From Cytophagales bacterium (GTDB lineage: Bacteria; Bacteroidota; Bacteroidia; Cytophagales; Cyclobacteriaceae), in the NCBI GenBank assembly GCA_003537495.1, contig DPSB01000298.1, forward strand, positions 1 through 9,959: 9,959 nucleotides of DNA, in the 5' to 3' direction. Positions within the stretch are counted from its first letter, which is position 1. The number at the start of each line of letters is the position of its first letter. The translations under genes and the position numbers were made by a program. Positions 1 through 5,822 of the stretch are shown one piece after another. The notes below the pieces were generated by a model, which did no database searches, was not told where the DNA came from, and saw only the letters and a program-made list of their open reading frames with translations.

Positions 1-48
1 TACCCATACATATAGCCAAACAGGTCTTTTTGATTTAAGAGTGGATTC

Positions 49-100
49 TACCTACTATCTACCTCTATACATCCTTTTCACTTCAAAATTTACCTACTAT
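49..100 (+). repeat. Direct repeats TACCTACTAT before and across a start codon
   Basis: The decamer TACCTACTAT occurs exactly at 49-58 and 91-100, with a degenerate copy (TACCTCTATA) at 60-69. The second exact copy runs into the ATG at 99-101, so it covers the ribosome-binding region of the small secreted protein. It could be an operator, an mRNA element or chance; nothing in the sequence decides. No Shine-Dalgarno site and no good TAnnTTTG promoter are visible in the first 98 bases. Confidence 0.45.
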
Positions 101-386
101 GAAAAACTACCTAAAAGTTTCTGCCGTTGTGGCATTCGTATTTATTGTTTCAAGTGCTATGGCGCAATCAACCGAAAACGGTTGGCCGGTTTCTAAAGAT
201 GTAAACCGTTACAGCAACAAAAGTTTAACGGCACATAAAGCCACAAAGATTAAATCGGTTGGCACACCTGTTTTCGTAAACAGCAAAATGCAAGGCACCT
301 CAAAAGCAGTAACTGCCGGAAACGTAGCATCCACTTACCCGATGTGGACGGTAAGCAAGGGCGTTAACCGAATAGGCAAAAAGTAA
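99..386 (+). CDS. Small secreted basic protein with duplicated W-x-V-S-K-x-V-N-R motif
   Basis: This 95-residue protein belongs to no family I recognise. Residues 1-22 form a signal peptide: a Lys near the start, a hydrophobic core, and a signal peptidase I site after Ala-Met-Ala. The mature chain is about 73 residues and starts with Gln. It is rich in Lys, Ser, Thr and Val and has no Cys. The motif Trp-x-Val-Ser-Lys-x-Val-Asn-Arg occurs twice, at residues 29-37 near the mature N-terminus and 83-91 just before the C-terminus, with a low-complexity Lys/Thr/Val linker between. This suggests a pair of short beta elements or a binding motif present in two copies; the function is unknown. The gene stands alone, with a strong terminator about 20 bases after its stop. 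The export signal, the terminator and the direct repeat at its start support a real gene. Confidence 0.82.
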   Translation: MKNYLKVSAVVAFVFIVSSAMAQSTENGWPVSKDVNRYSNKSLTAHKATKIKSVGTPVFVNSKMQGTSKAVTAGNVASTYPMWTVSKGVNRIGKK

Positions 387-406
387 TGCTGATAAGTTTC
401 AATTAC

Positions 407-436
407 AAAGGTCGCTGGCAACAGCGACCTTTTTTG
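407..436 (+). terminator. Intrinsic terminator after the small secreted protein
   Basis: A perfect 11-bp stem, AAAGGTCGCTG (407-417) with CAGCGACCTTT (422-432), encloses a GCAA tetraloop of the GNRA type. The T-run spans 430-435. It separates the small secreted gene from the HD-family gene, so the latter probably has its own promoter in 437-472, although no consensus one is visible. Confidence 0.93.
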
Positions 437-472
437 TTTGTAAAATCTTGCTGATTTGAATTTCTTTAGAAC

Positions 473-1096
473 ATGTTTCAGAATGAGTTTGAAAATGCTG
501 TACTAAAATATGATCGCGATGTGAGCAGATGGTTAGATGAAATCCAATCAGCACATACGCATCGTAGCCGGTACTACCACACGCTTGCTCATTTAGATTA
601 TTTGGTAGCGGAGTTGAAGCCGTTACAAAATCAATTTACCAGTTGGGATACGGTTGTGTTTGCCATTGCCTACCACGATTTTGTTTATAACGCCACGGCT
701 CGCGACAATGAGGAGCAGAGTGCGAAAGTTGCTGAAGCGCGATTAACCGAAATTAATTTTCCGGTTTTGGAAAAAGCGCGATGTGCGGAATTTATTCTCG
801 CTACAAAAAAGCATGAACCTGTAAATTTTGAGGTTGATTTGTTTACCGATGCCGATTTATCAATACTCGGTGCTTCGCCCGAAAAGTATCAGCAATATGC
901 AGCCGATGTGCGGAAAGAGTATTCCATTTATCCCGATCTGTTGTACAAGCCTGGGCGCAAAAAAGTGTTGCAATATTTTTTGGAGATGAAACAGATATTT
1001 AAGACCGATGAGTTTTATGAAAAGTATGAGCGGGTTGCCAGACAAAATCTTGAATTTGAAGTAGCCGGCTGTTCGGACGAATGGAAAAACAGATAA
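473..1096 (+). CDS. HD-superfamily metal-dependent phosphohydrolase (COG4339-like)
   Basis: This 207-residue cytoplasmic protein has no signal peptide or membrane segment. It fits the 'predicted metal-dependent HD superfamily phosphohydrolase' group, whose members are about 200 residues long. Residues 34-41 carry Tyr-Tyr-His-x-x-x-His-Leu (His36, His40). Residues 67-69 are Tyr-His-Asp, giving the HD pair His68-Asp69. Lys-Lys-His at 112-114 supplies another histidine, and Asp-Ala-Asp-Leu-Ser-Ile-Leu-Gly at 126-133 is the usual second acidic motif, followed by the Tyr-rich helix typical of the group. HD enzymes hydrolyse phosphoester bonds, often in nucleotides, using divalent metals; the substrate of this group is not known to me. 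The ATG at 473 puts the first motif at the expected distance. The gene is monocistronic between two terminators and converges on the Fic gene. Confidence 0.85.
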   Translation: MFQNEFENAVLKYDRDVSRWLDEIQSAHTHRSRYYHTLAHLDYLVAELKPLQNQFTSWDTVVFAIAYHDFVYNATARDNEEQSAKVAEARLTEINFPVLEKARCAEFILATKKHEPVNFEVDLFTDADLSILGASPEKYQQYAADVRKEYSIYPDLLYKPGRKKVLQYFLEMKQIFKTDEFYEKYERVARQNLEFEVAGCSDEWKNR

Positions 1097-1219
1097 ATTT
1101 GTTTTGCAGACAGTTCATAAATTCGAGACAATTGGTAATAAACTAAGTATAAAAAAATGGATTGAACAAACAAGATATTTTTATTGATGTAATTCGTTTG
1201 TATAATTTTAGATTAATGG

Positions 1220-1246
1220 AGACTCTTAAGGACTGAGAGTCTTTTT
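1220..1246 (+). terminator. Intrinsic terminator after the HD phosphohydrolase gene
   Basis: A 7-bp stem, AGACTCT (1220-1226) with AGAGTCT (1236-1242), has a 9-base loop and is followed by a T-run at 1242-1246. It lies 123 bases after the HD gene stop and just before the stop of the convergent Fic gene. The T-run is only on the plus strand and no A-run precedes the hairpin, so it should act mainly on plus-strand transcripts. The intervening 1097-1219 is AT-rich and holds no gene I can support. Confidence 0.75.
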
Positions 1247-1253
1247 AATATTC

Positions 1254-2126
1254 CTACCGATAATCCACATCTATCATCCATTTTTCACGCAACCTAAACG
1301 CGGGAATGGTTTGGCGCTTTGCTTTGTTAGCCGCAATGTTTGGTTTTACATGATGTTGGGAGGCCCACAGCGATAGGGGAATTACTTTTTTTGCCGTAAG
1401 CATGGTTATTCTTTTGTGCAATGCCTCTTGAAGTAACAAACCAAAAAACTGGGTAAAGCCATCGAACTTCATCGTAACCGGATAGTTGGTAAAGAGTGGG
1501 TAATACTCCTGGTGTTTGCTTTTATTTTGAATGATGATGGGCGGTAACCCGATCTGCATCAGTTGAAGATTAATCAATACACGGCCTATTCTTCCGTTTC
1601 CATCCACAAACGGATGTATCGTTTCAAACTCAGCATGAAAGTGTGCTATTGCATCTAAGAAGTATCGGTCTTTAGTATTGTAATCTGTTACAAGTTCCTC
1701 CATCAGGCTGGCTACAAATGCTGGGTTAGCACCCAAATGATTGCCTACACGCACCCATTCTTTTCCTCTGCGAAACCGACCAGCAATACTTTCATCAATA
1801 TTGGTAAGTAATAATTTATGCAGGTCAAGAATTAAGTTTACACTTAGCGGTTGTTTCGCTTTTAGTATTGTTTCTGTTACCCCCGCTAAATTTTTTGCTT
1901 CGAATACCTCTCGCACATCTACTTTTCTGTTGAGCGCAGCACCGCTAAGAATTTTCTCCGTGTCTTCTAATGTAAGGGTTGAATTTTCAATCGCATTGGA
2001 GTTGTAAACCATTTCAGGTATTTCTGCAATGGTAATTTCCTCCAACAATTTTTTGTTGCCTTTCGAAAGTGCCGCAAATTGCTTGCGTAAACTCTCAATC
2101 CGATCTTTGGTGGGTTGATACAACAC
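1254..2126 (-). CDS. Class II Fic family protein (AMPylase-type) with excisionase-like C-terminal HTH
   Basis: Fic-domain enzymes usually transfer AMP from ATP to a Ser, Thr or Tyr hydroxyl of a target protein. In this 290-residue protein the catalytic motif is complete at 171-182: His-Pro-Phe-x-x-Gly-Asn-Gly-Arg-x-x-Arg, with catalytic His171 and the anion-binding Gly-Asn-Gly loop. The N-terminal inhibitory motif (S/T)xxxE(G/N) is present as Ser-Asn-Ala-Ile-Glu-Asn at 43-48, marking an autoinhibited class II enzyme in which Glu47 would block productive ATP binding. Residues 99-240 form the helical Fic core. Residues about 248-287 look like a short helix-turn-helix ending in Ile-Pro-Ala-Phe-Arg and Lys-Trp-Met-Ile, reminiscent of excisionase/MerR-type (HTH_17) domains; this part is inference. 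The protein appears cytoplasmic. The start used is GTG at 2126; the next codon but four-base-offset alternatives are absent, but an in-frame TTG at 2123 is possible. The frame stays open upstream to 2168 without an ATG. No antitoxin gene is adjacent. Confidence 0.9.
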   Translation of the reverse strand: MLYQPTKDRIESLRKQFAALSKGNKKLLEEITIAEIPEMVYNSNAIENSTLTLEDTEKILSGAALNRKVDVREVFEAKNLAGVTETILKAKQPLSVNLILDLHKLLLTNIDESIAGRFRRGKEWVRVGNHLGANPAFVASLMEELVTDYNTKDRYFLDAIAHFHAEFETIHPFVDGNGRIGRVLINLQLMQIGLPPIIIQNKSKHQEYYPLFTNYPVTMKFDGFTQFFGLLLQEALHKRITMLTAKKVIPLSLWASQHHVKPNIAANKAKRQTIPAFRLREKWMIDVDYR

Positions 2127-2143
2127 TAAACGAAGGTACTTTA

Positions 2144-2187
2144 AATACCGTGAAAAGTGAATAAACTATACACATTTTCACGGTATT
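2144..2187. repeat. Long inverted repeat between Fic and the ABC permease
   Basis: Arms AATACCGTGAAAA (2144-2156) and TTTTCACGGTATT (2175-2187) pair perfectly over 13 bp. The stem extends by GTG (2157-2159) with CAC (2171-2173) after a one-base bulge at 2174, leaving an 11-base loop. On the minus strand it lies 12 bases after the permease stop and 17 bases before the Fic GTG. The sequence after it on that strand has only a short T stretch (TATTTAAAG), so it is a weak fit to a classical terminator. It may act as a factor-assisted terminator, an mRNA-stabilising hairpin, or an operator for Fic. Confidence 0.8.
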
Positions 2188-2199
2188 CTCCTGAGCAGA

Positions 2200-4566
2200 T
2201 CACTCACTCCTCAACGAGTTTGCCGGATTTGCTCTTGCTGCCCGCAATGCTTGGGTACTTACAATCAATAAGGCGAATAGCAATGCAATAAGTCCGGTTA
2301 GTGGAAATATCCACCACGCCAATGGTGTGCGAATGGTGTAGCGCTCCAGATAAGAAGTCAATCCCCACCAGGCTAATGGCGATGACACCACAAACGCAAT
2401 AATTACCAGCACCGAAAAATCTTTCGACATTAAACCTACCAAGCTTGGTACAGATGCGCCCATTACTTTGCGAATACCAATTTCTTTGGTGCGTTGCTCG
2501 GCTGTAAAAGAAGCTAATCCAAATAATCCTAAGCCGGTAATTATAATGGTAAGCGTAGCGAACAAACTGGCCAATGTACTGGTTAGGTTAATCGTGGTAA
2601 ACTTCTTCTGAAATTCCTGATCGGCAAAACGATATTCAAATGGATAGGCCGGAGCATATTTTTCAAACACAGCTTTAACGGCATTGATAGATGCCTGCAG
2701 GTCGGTAGTTTTTTTCAAACGAATGGAAACAGAGCCACCCCAATCTTGCAGTATCATAAACATTGGACTTACAGGCCGGAAGGGTGAACCCATCAACACA
2801 TCATCCACAACCCCAATCAGTTTTCGTTTTTCACCCCACAGGTCTAATTCGGTGCCAATGAAATCTCCTTTCAATCCCATTACATCCAATCCTGCTTTGT
2901 TAACAAGGATAGCCGATGAATCGCTCTTGAATTCTTCTGAAAAATCGCGGCCCTCAAGTAGCTTAATGCCCATCGTTTTGGTGTAATCGTATTCAGTTAC
3001 AACTGTTGTAAAGATTACACGCAGCTCTTCGGGTTTTCCTGGCCAGCCCAAAAAATTGTTTGAGTTAATATCGGTAATCTGGCTGTTGGCCCTTGTTACG
3101 GCCTCAACTACACCTGTGTTTAGCAATTCAAGTTTAATAGCACGGTAGTTATCTCTTACTTCATTGGTGTAATCAACCGCCATCAGGTTTTCCTGTTCGT
3201 AGCCCAACTCGCGACCCTTCACCAATTGAATTTGCTGATAGATTACAATAGTGCCAATGATGAGCAGAATAGAAAACCCAAACTGGAGAATAACCAACAC
3301 TTTGCGTGGTGTGCTGGCACCTTTGCCAATGGTAGGTTTTCCTTTTAATACTTTAACCGGTTGAAACGATGAAAGGTAAAAGGCTGGATAACTTCCCGAG
3401 ATTATTCCCGTAAGAAAAATAATACCAAGAGTAAAAATCCAGAACTGCGAGGAGGCATAATCAATTATTAGCTTTTTATCCACCAGGTTATTGTAATAAG
3501 GCAATAATAGTTGTGCAGCCAGAATAGCAAAGGCAAACGCGAGAAACGAAATGAATGTAGACTCGCCAATAAATTGCAGAATCAATTCGTACCGTTTGGA
3601 GCCTATACTTTTACGAACACCCACTTCACGGGCTCTGCGTTCGCTGCGCGCGGTGGCTAAGTTCATAAAGTTAATGCAGGCTATAATAATAATGAAGATG
3701 GCAATTACCGTAAACATCTGCACGTAATCATTCATGCCGCCAGTCTCAACGCCATCTTCAAAATTTCCGAATAAGCGCCAGCGCTCCATCGGGTATAAAA
3801 AGTATTCGGGCTTGGTGTCGGTTTCGCCATGCTCTTGTAGCATCATCTTTACGCTGGCTTCCACATCGGGTTGATTTTTTGCATCGTTCAATTCAGCAAA
3901 TACCTGAAAAGAATAGTTGCCCCAGTTGGTTGTGTTATCGCGCACCCATTTGTTATTCTGTTCGCGAAATTTCCAGGGCATTAAAAAATCGAACTGAAAG
4001 GTGGAGTTACCGGGTATGTCTTTTAAAATGCCTGATACTTTCAAATCGTATTCGTTATCCAGGCGAATAACCTTATTTATGGGATCTTCATCGCCAAACA
4101 ATGATTTGGCAGTTGATTCGGTTATAACAATAGAAGGTGGAGCATCCAACACCTGTTCGGCCGTACCTACCACCAGCGGAAACTCAAACATTTCCAGAAA
4201 CTCTTCACTTACCCAGTAGCCTCGTTTGATTAACCGGTTTTCGCCAACCGTAATCAGGTGATCGCCACCCCAATCGGCAACGGTCATTCTCGCAATGTTG
4301 CTGTTGGCGGTTTTGAAGGCTTCGTATGTAGGCAGTGGTACGCTTGTCCACGAACTTATCTTACCATCAAATTGCGCCCGCACCCAAACCTGATACAGGC
4401 GGTTTTGCTTTGGAATGAATTTGTCGAAACTGGTTTCATCGGCTACCCACAACAAAATCAAAATACTGCAGGCAATGCCAATGGCCAGCCCCGAAATATT
4501 GATGAATGAATAAAACCCGTTTTTAAACAGGTTGCGAACCATTACCAGGAAGTAATTGCGGAACAT
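2200..4566 (-). CDS. FtsX/MacB-type ABC transporter permease
   Basis: This 788-residue inner-membrane protein has the two-repeat layout common in Bacteroidota. TM1 is at about 21-41, followed by a periplasmic MacB_PCD-like domain (about 42-275). The first FtsX core follows, with TM2 281-303, TM3 337-356 and TM4 375-397. TM5 (422-444) opens a second periplasmic domain (445-660), then a second FtsX core with TM6 665-688, TM7 718-737 and TM8 750-772. Each core carries the cytoplasmic coupling helix: Glu-Val-Gly-Val-Arg-Lys at 314-319 and Glu-Ile-Gly-Ile-Arg-Lys at 695-700, each followed by a Gly-rich turn. These permeases pair with a MacB/LolD-type ATPase and usually move substrates or mechanical force across the periplasm rather than pumping through a membrane pore. 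The substrate here is unknown. No ATPase gene is adjacent, so the partner must be encoded elsewhere. The N-terminus matches typical family starts, supporting the ATG at 4566. Confidence 0.93.
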   Translation of the reverse strand: MFRNYFLVMVRNLFKNGFYSFINISGLAIGIACSILILLWVADETSFDKFIPKQNRLYQVWVRAQFDGKISSWTSVPLPTYEAFKTANSNIARMTVADWGGDHLITVGENRLIKRGYWVSEEFLEMFEFPLVVGTAEQVLDAPPSIVITESTAKSLFGDEDPINKVIRLDNEYDLKVSGILKDIPGNSTFQFDFLMPWKFREQNNKWVRDNTTNWGNYSFQVFAELNDAKNQPDVEASVKMMLQEHGETDTKPEYFLYPMERWRLFGNFEDGVETGGMNDYVQMFTVIAIFIIIIACINFMNLATARSERRAREVGVRKSIGSKRYELILQFIGESTFISFLAFAFAILAAQLLLPYYNNLVDKKLIIDYASSQFWIFTLGIIFLTGIISGSYPAFYLSSFQPVKVLKGKPTIGKGASTPRKVLVILQFGFSILLIIGTIVIYQQIQLVKGRELGYEQENLMAVDYTNEVRDNYRAIKLELLNTGVVEAVTRANSQITDINSNNFLGWPGKPEELRVIFTTVVTEYDYTKTMGIKLLEGRDFSEEFKSDSSAILVNKAGLDVMGLKGDFIGTELDLWGEKRKLIGVVDDVLMGSPFRPVSPMFMILQDWGGSVSIRLKKTTDLQASINAVKAVFEKYAPAYPFEYRFADQEFQKKFTTINLTSTLASLFATLTIIITGLGLFGLASFTAEQRTKEIGIRKVMGASVPSLVGLMSKDFSVLVIIAFVVSSPLAWWGLTSYLERYTIRTPLAWWIFPLTGLIALLFALLIVSTQALRAARANPANSLRSE

Positions 4567-4683
4567 AGGCGTGGAATTAGAATGGTAGTACTGGACTTTT
4601 GTAAAAAGGTATCAGCTATGGCAGAAAAAAATTTTCTCTTCATCGACTGATTCCGCCCAGACTAAGTTGCAGCGTAACGTAAA

Positions 4684-4702
4684 TTTTTACGAGAGGTAAA
4701 AA
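4684..4702. repeat. Short AT-rich inverted repeat between PspC and the permease
   Basis: TTTTTAC (4684-4690) and GTAAAAA (4696-4702) form a perfect 7-bp hairpin with a GAGAG loop. It lies in the 176-base gap between two minus-strand genes, about 40 bases after the PspC stop and 118 bases before the permease start. It could be part of a weak terminator for pspC or an operator for the permease. The rest of the gap shows no gene and no consensus promoter. Confidence 0.45.
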
Positions 4703-4712
4703 ATGTTCAGGG

Positions 4713-4742
4713 CTGTACACCCAATTTCACAAAACCGTACAG
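4713..4742 (-). terminator. Possible hairpin directly after the PspC stop
   Basis: CTGTAC (4713-4718) and GTACAG (4737-4742) are complementary and enclose 18 bases. The outer arm begins immediately after the PspC stop on the minus strand, and a T-run follows about 9 bases beyond the hairpin on that strand. The stem is only 6 bp and the loop is long, so this is a weak terminator candidate. Confidence 0.25.
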
Positions 4743-4919
4743 TTATTTGTCGGGCATTACCAGCGCCATGATGAGATAGAGCAGCAGGCCGGTACCAAAA
4801 CACAGAAAGGCAGCAATGAAAATAATGCGCATAATGGTTGGATCCAGATTAAAATAGTTAGCCAGACCACTGCAAACTCCAAAGAGTTTCTTTTCACCTT
4901 TTACTAATCGCGTTGCCAT
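4743..4919 (-). CDS. Short PspC-domain membrane protein
   Basis: This 58-residue protein is essentially one PspC domain, the length expected for stand-alone members. Residues about 7-28 carry the family signature Lys-x-x-x-Gly-Val-Cys-x-Gly-Leu-Ala-x-Tyr-Phe with Asp-Pro-Thr shortly after. Residues about 31-54 form a hydrophobic membrane segment that ends in Met-Pro-Asp-Lys. PspC in enterobacteria takes part in sensing membrane stress through the phage-shock response. The role of stand-alone PspC proteins in Bacteroidota is not settled, so a membrane-associated role is all that can be inferred. I chose the ATG at 4919 because the domain begins within a few residues of it. The frame is open to an ATG at 5051, but the extra 44 residues show no PspC similarity and would cover the divergent promoter region. 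A partial promoter-like TATCTTCG (4943-4936, minus strand) would fit the short form. No PspA or PspB gene is nearby. Confidence 0.88.
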   Translation of the reverse strand: MATRLVKGEKKLFGVCSGLANYFNLDPTIMRIIFIAAFLCFGTGLLLYLIMALVMPDK

Positions 4920-5060
4920 AAAGTTAATGTTTGATCGAAGATACAGAATCAAGATGAAAAATCGTGCCGGATTAAAATGCTTTTGGTTTTTTGATTGCAA
5001 AGCGGTTAACATAAGGAATAATTTAAGAAGGAATGTTATTTTTAGCTGCAAATCTGAACT

Positions 5061-5822
5061 ATGAATAAATTTATAGTAGCGGTGTTGATTGGTGCACTTG
5101 CTTTATTATCAGCTTGTGTACTGCCTATTGAGAATAAGGAAGGCAAATCCGAAGAAAGCAAGAAACGCGATAGTATTCGTGTGGAAACAGCAAATCATCC
5201 GAATGGAAAGCTTAAAGCTGAAGTGCCTTATGCAGGTAAGAAGAAACATGGGTTAGCTAAAACTTTCGATAAAGATGGAAATATAATGCTGGAGTTACCC
5301 TATGTATTTGGAAAGCGAGAAGGCCAATCCAAAAAATACTATGAGGGAGGCAAACAGGTCTATCAAACAACGGAATATAAAGATGATCTGCTTCATGGGA
5401 TGCAGGTAAAGTATCGCGAGAATGGCGACCTGATGTCGGAAGCAAGGTTTGAAAACGATTTTTCGTGTTCCGGTTTAAAAGAGTATTATACCGATAAGAC
5501 ACTTAAAAAAGAGTACCCCAAATTGATTATTACACCCATTGATAAAATTCAAAGCCAGGGTGTTTATGTGTTAAATATTTCTATGTCGGAAAGGGTGCGG
5601 AAAGTGAAATATTATACCGGAAAACTTTCGCCAACCGGATGTCTGCATGATGATTTGTATTCAATTCTGTTGGATGAGCAAAAAAACATAGGCGTGTTAA
5701 AATACAATATTCCGCCAGGGGCATTTCTGATGGAAGAACTTAACATTATTGCAGCAGTAGAGACGATGTATGGTAATACCTATATAGTGCAACGCACCCA
5801 CAATCTGGCTATAGAGAATTAA
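5061..5822 (+). CDS. MORN_2-repeat lipoprotein (YwqK-like repeats)
   Basis: This 253-residue protein starts with a lipoprotein signal peptide: hydrophobic residues 4-18 and lipobox Leu-Ser-Ala-Cys with Cys19. A charged, flexible stretch (about 24-40) follows. Residues about 44-145 hold roughly four MORN_2-type repeats of about 23 residues, recognisable by recurring Asn-Gly or Asp-Gly turns, Gly-Lys-(Lys/Arg)-(His/Glu)-Gly and aromatic-lysine pairs. Such repeats form an elongated beta-sheet array; the function of lipoproteins bearing them is generally unknown. Residues about 153-253 form a separate, probably beta-rich domain that I do not recognise. Database labels such as 'YwqK family antitoxin' would come from the repeats alone; no toxin gene lies beside it. 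The gene is divergent from PspC and its stop interlocks with that of the convergent TPR gene. It should be anchored in the outer or inner membrane facing the periplasm, or surface-exposed. Confidence 0.83.
   Translation: MNKFIVAVLIGALALLSACVLPIENKEGKSEESKKRDSIRVETANHPNGKLKAEVPYAGKKKHGLAKTFDKDGNIMLELPYVFGKREGQSKKYYEGGKQVYQTTEYKDDLLHGMQVKYRENGDLMSEARFENDFSCSGLKEYYTDKTLKKEYPKLIITPIDKIQSQGVYVLNISMSERVRKVKYYTGKLSPTGCLHDDLYSILLDEQKNIGVLKYNIPPGAFLMEELNIIAAVETMYGNTYIVQRTHNLAIEN

Noticed and set aside
1197..1210. Promoter-like TTTG and TAATTTTA before the 1220 hairpin
   Set aside because: The two elements are only two bases apart, the last base of the -7 box is wrong, and no plus-strand gene follows.
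1741..2007. Plus-strand reading frames inside the Fic and permease genes as possible genes
   Set aside because: They are antisense to strongly supported coding regions and show no domain, signal peptide or upstream signal.
1254..2126. Mobile-element origin suggested by the excisionase-like tail of Fic
   Set aside because: No integrase, transposase, terminal repeats or tRNA attachment site are seen, and the base composition looks like that of the neighbours.
4920..5051. N-terminal extension of the PspC gene to an ATG at 5051
   Set aside because: The 44 extra residues lack PspC similarity, stand-alone PspC proteins are about 60 residues, and the extension would fill the divergent intergenic region. 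The ATG at 4919 starts the domain cleanly.
5061..5822. Toxin-antitoxin module suggested by YwqK-like repeats
   Set aside because: The protein is a lipoprotein and neither neighbour resembles a toxin; the repeats alone do not support such a role.
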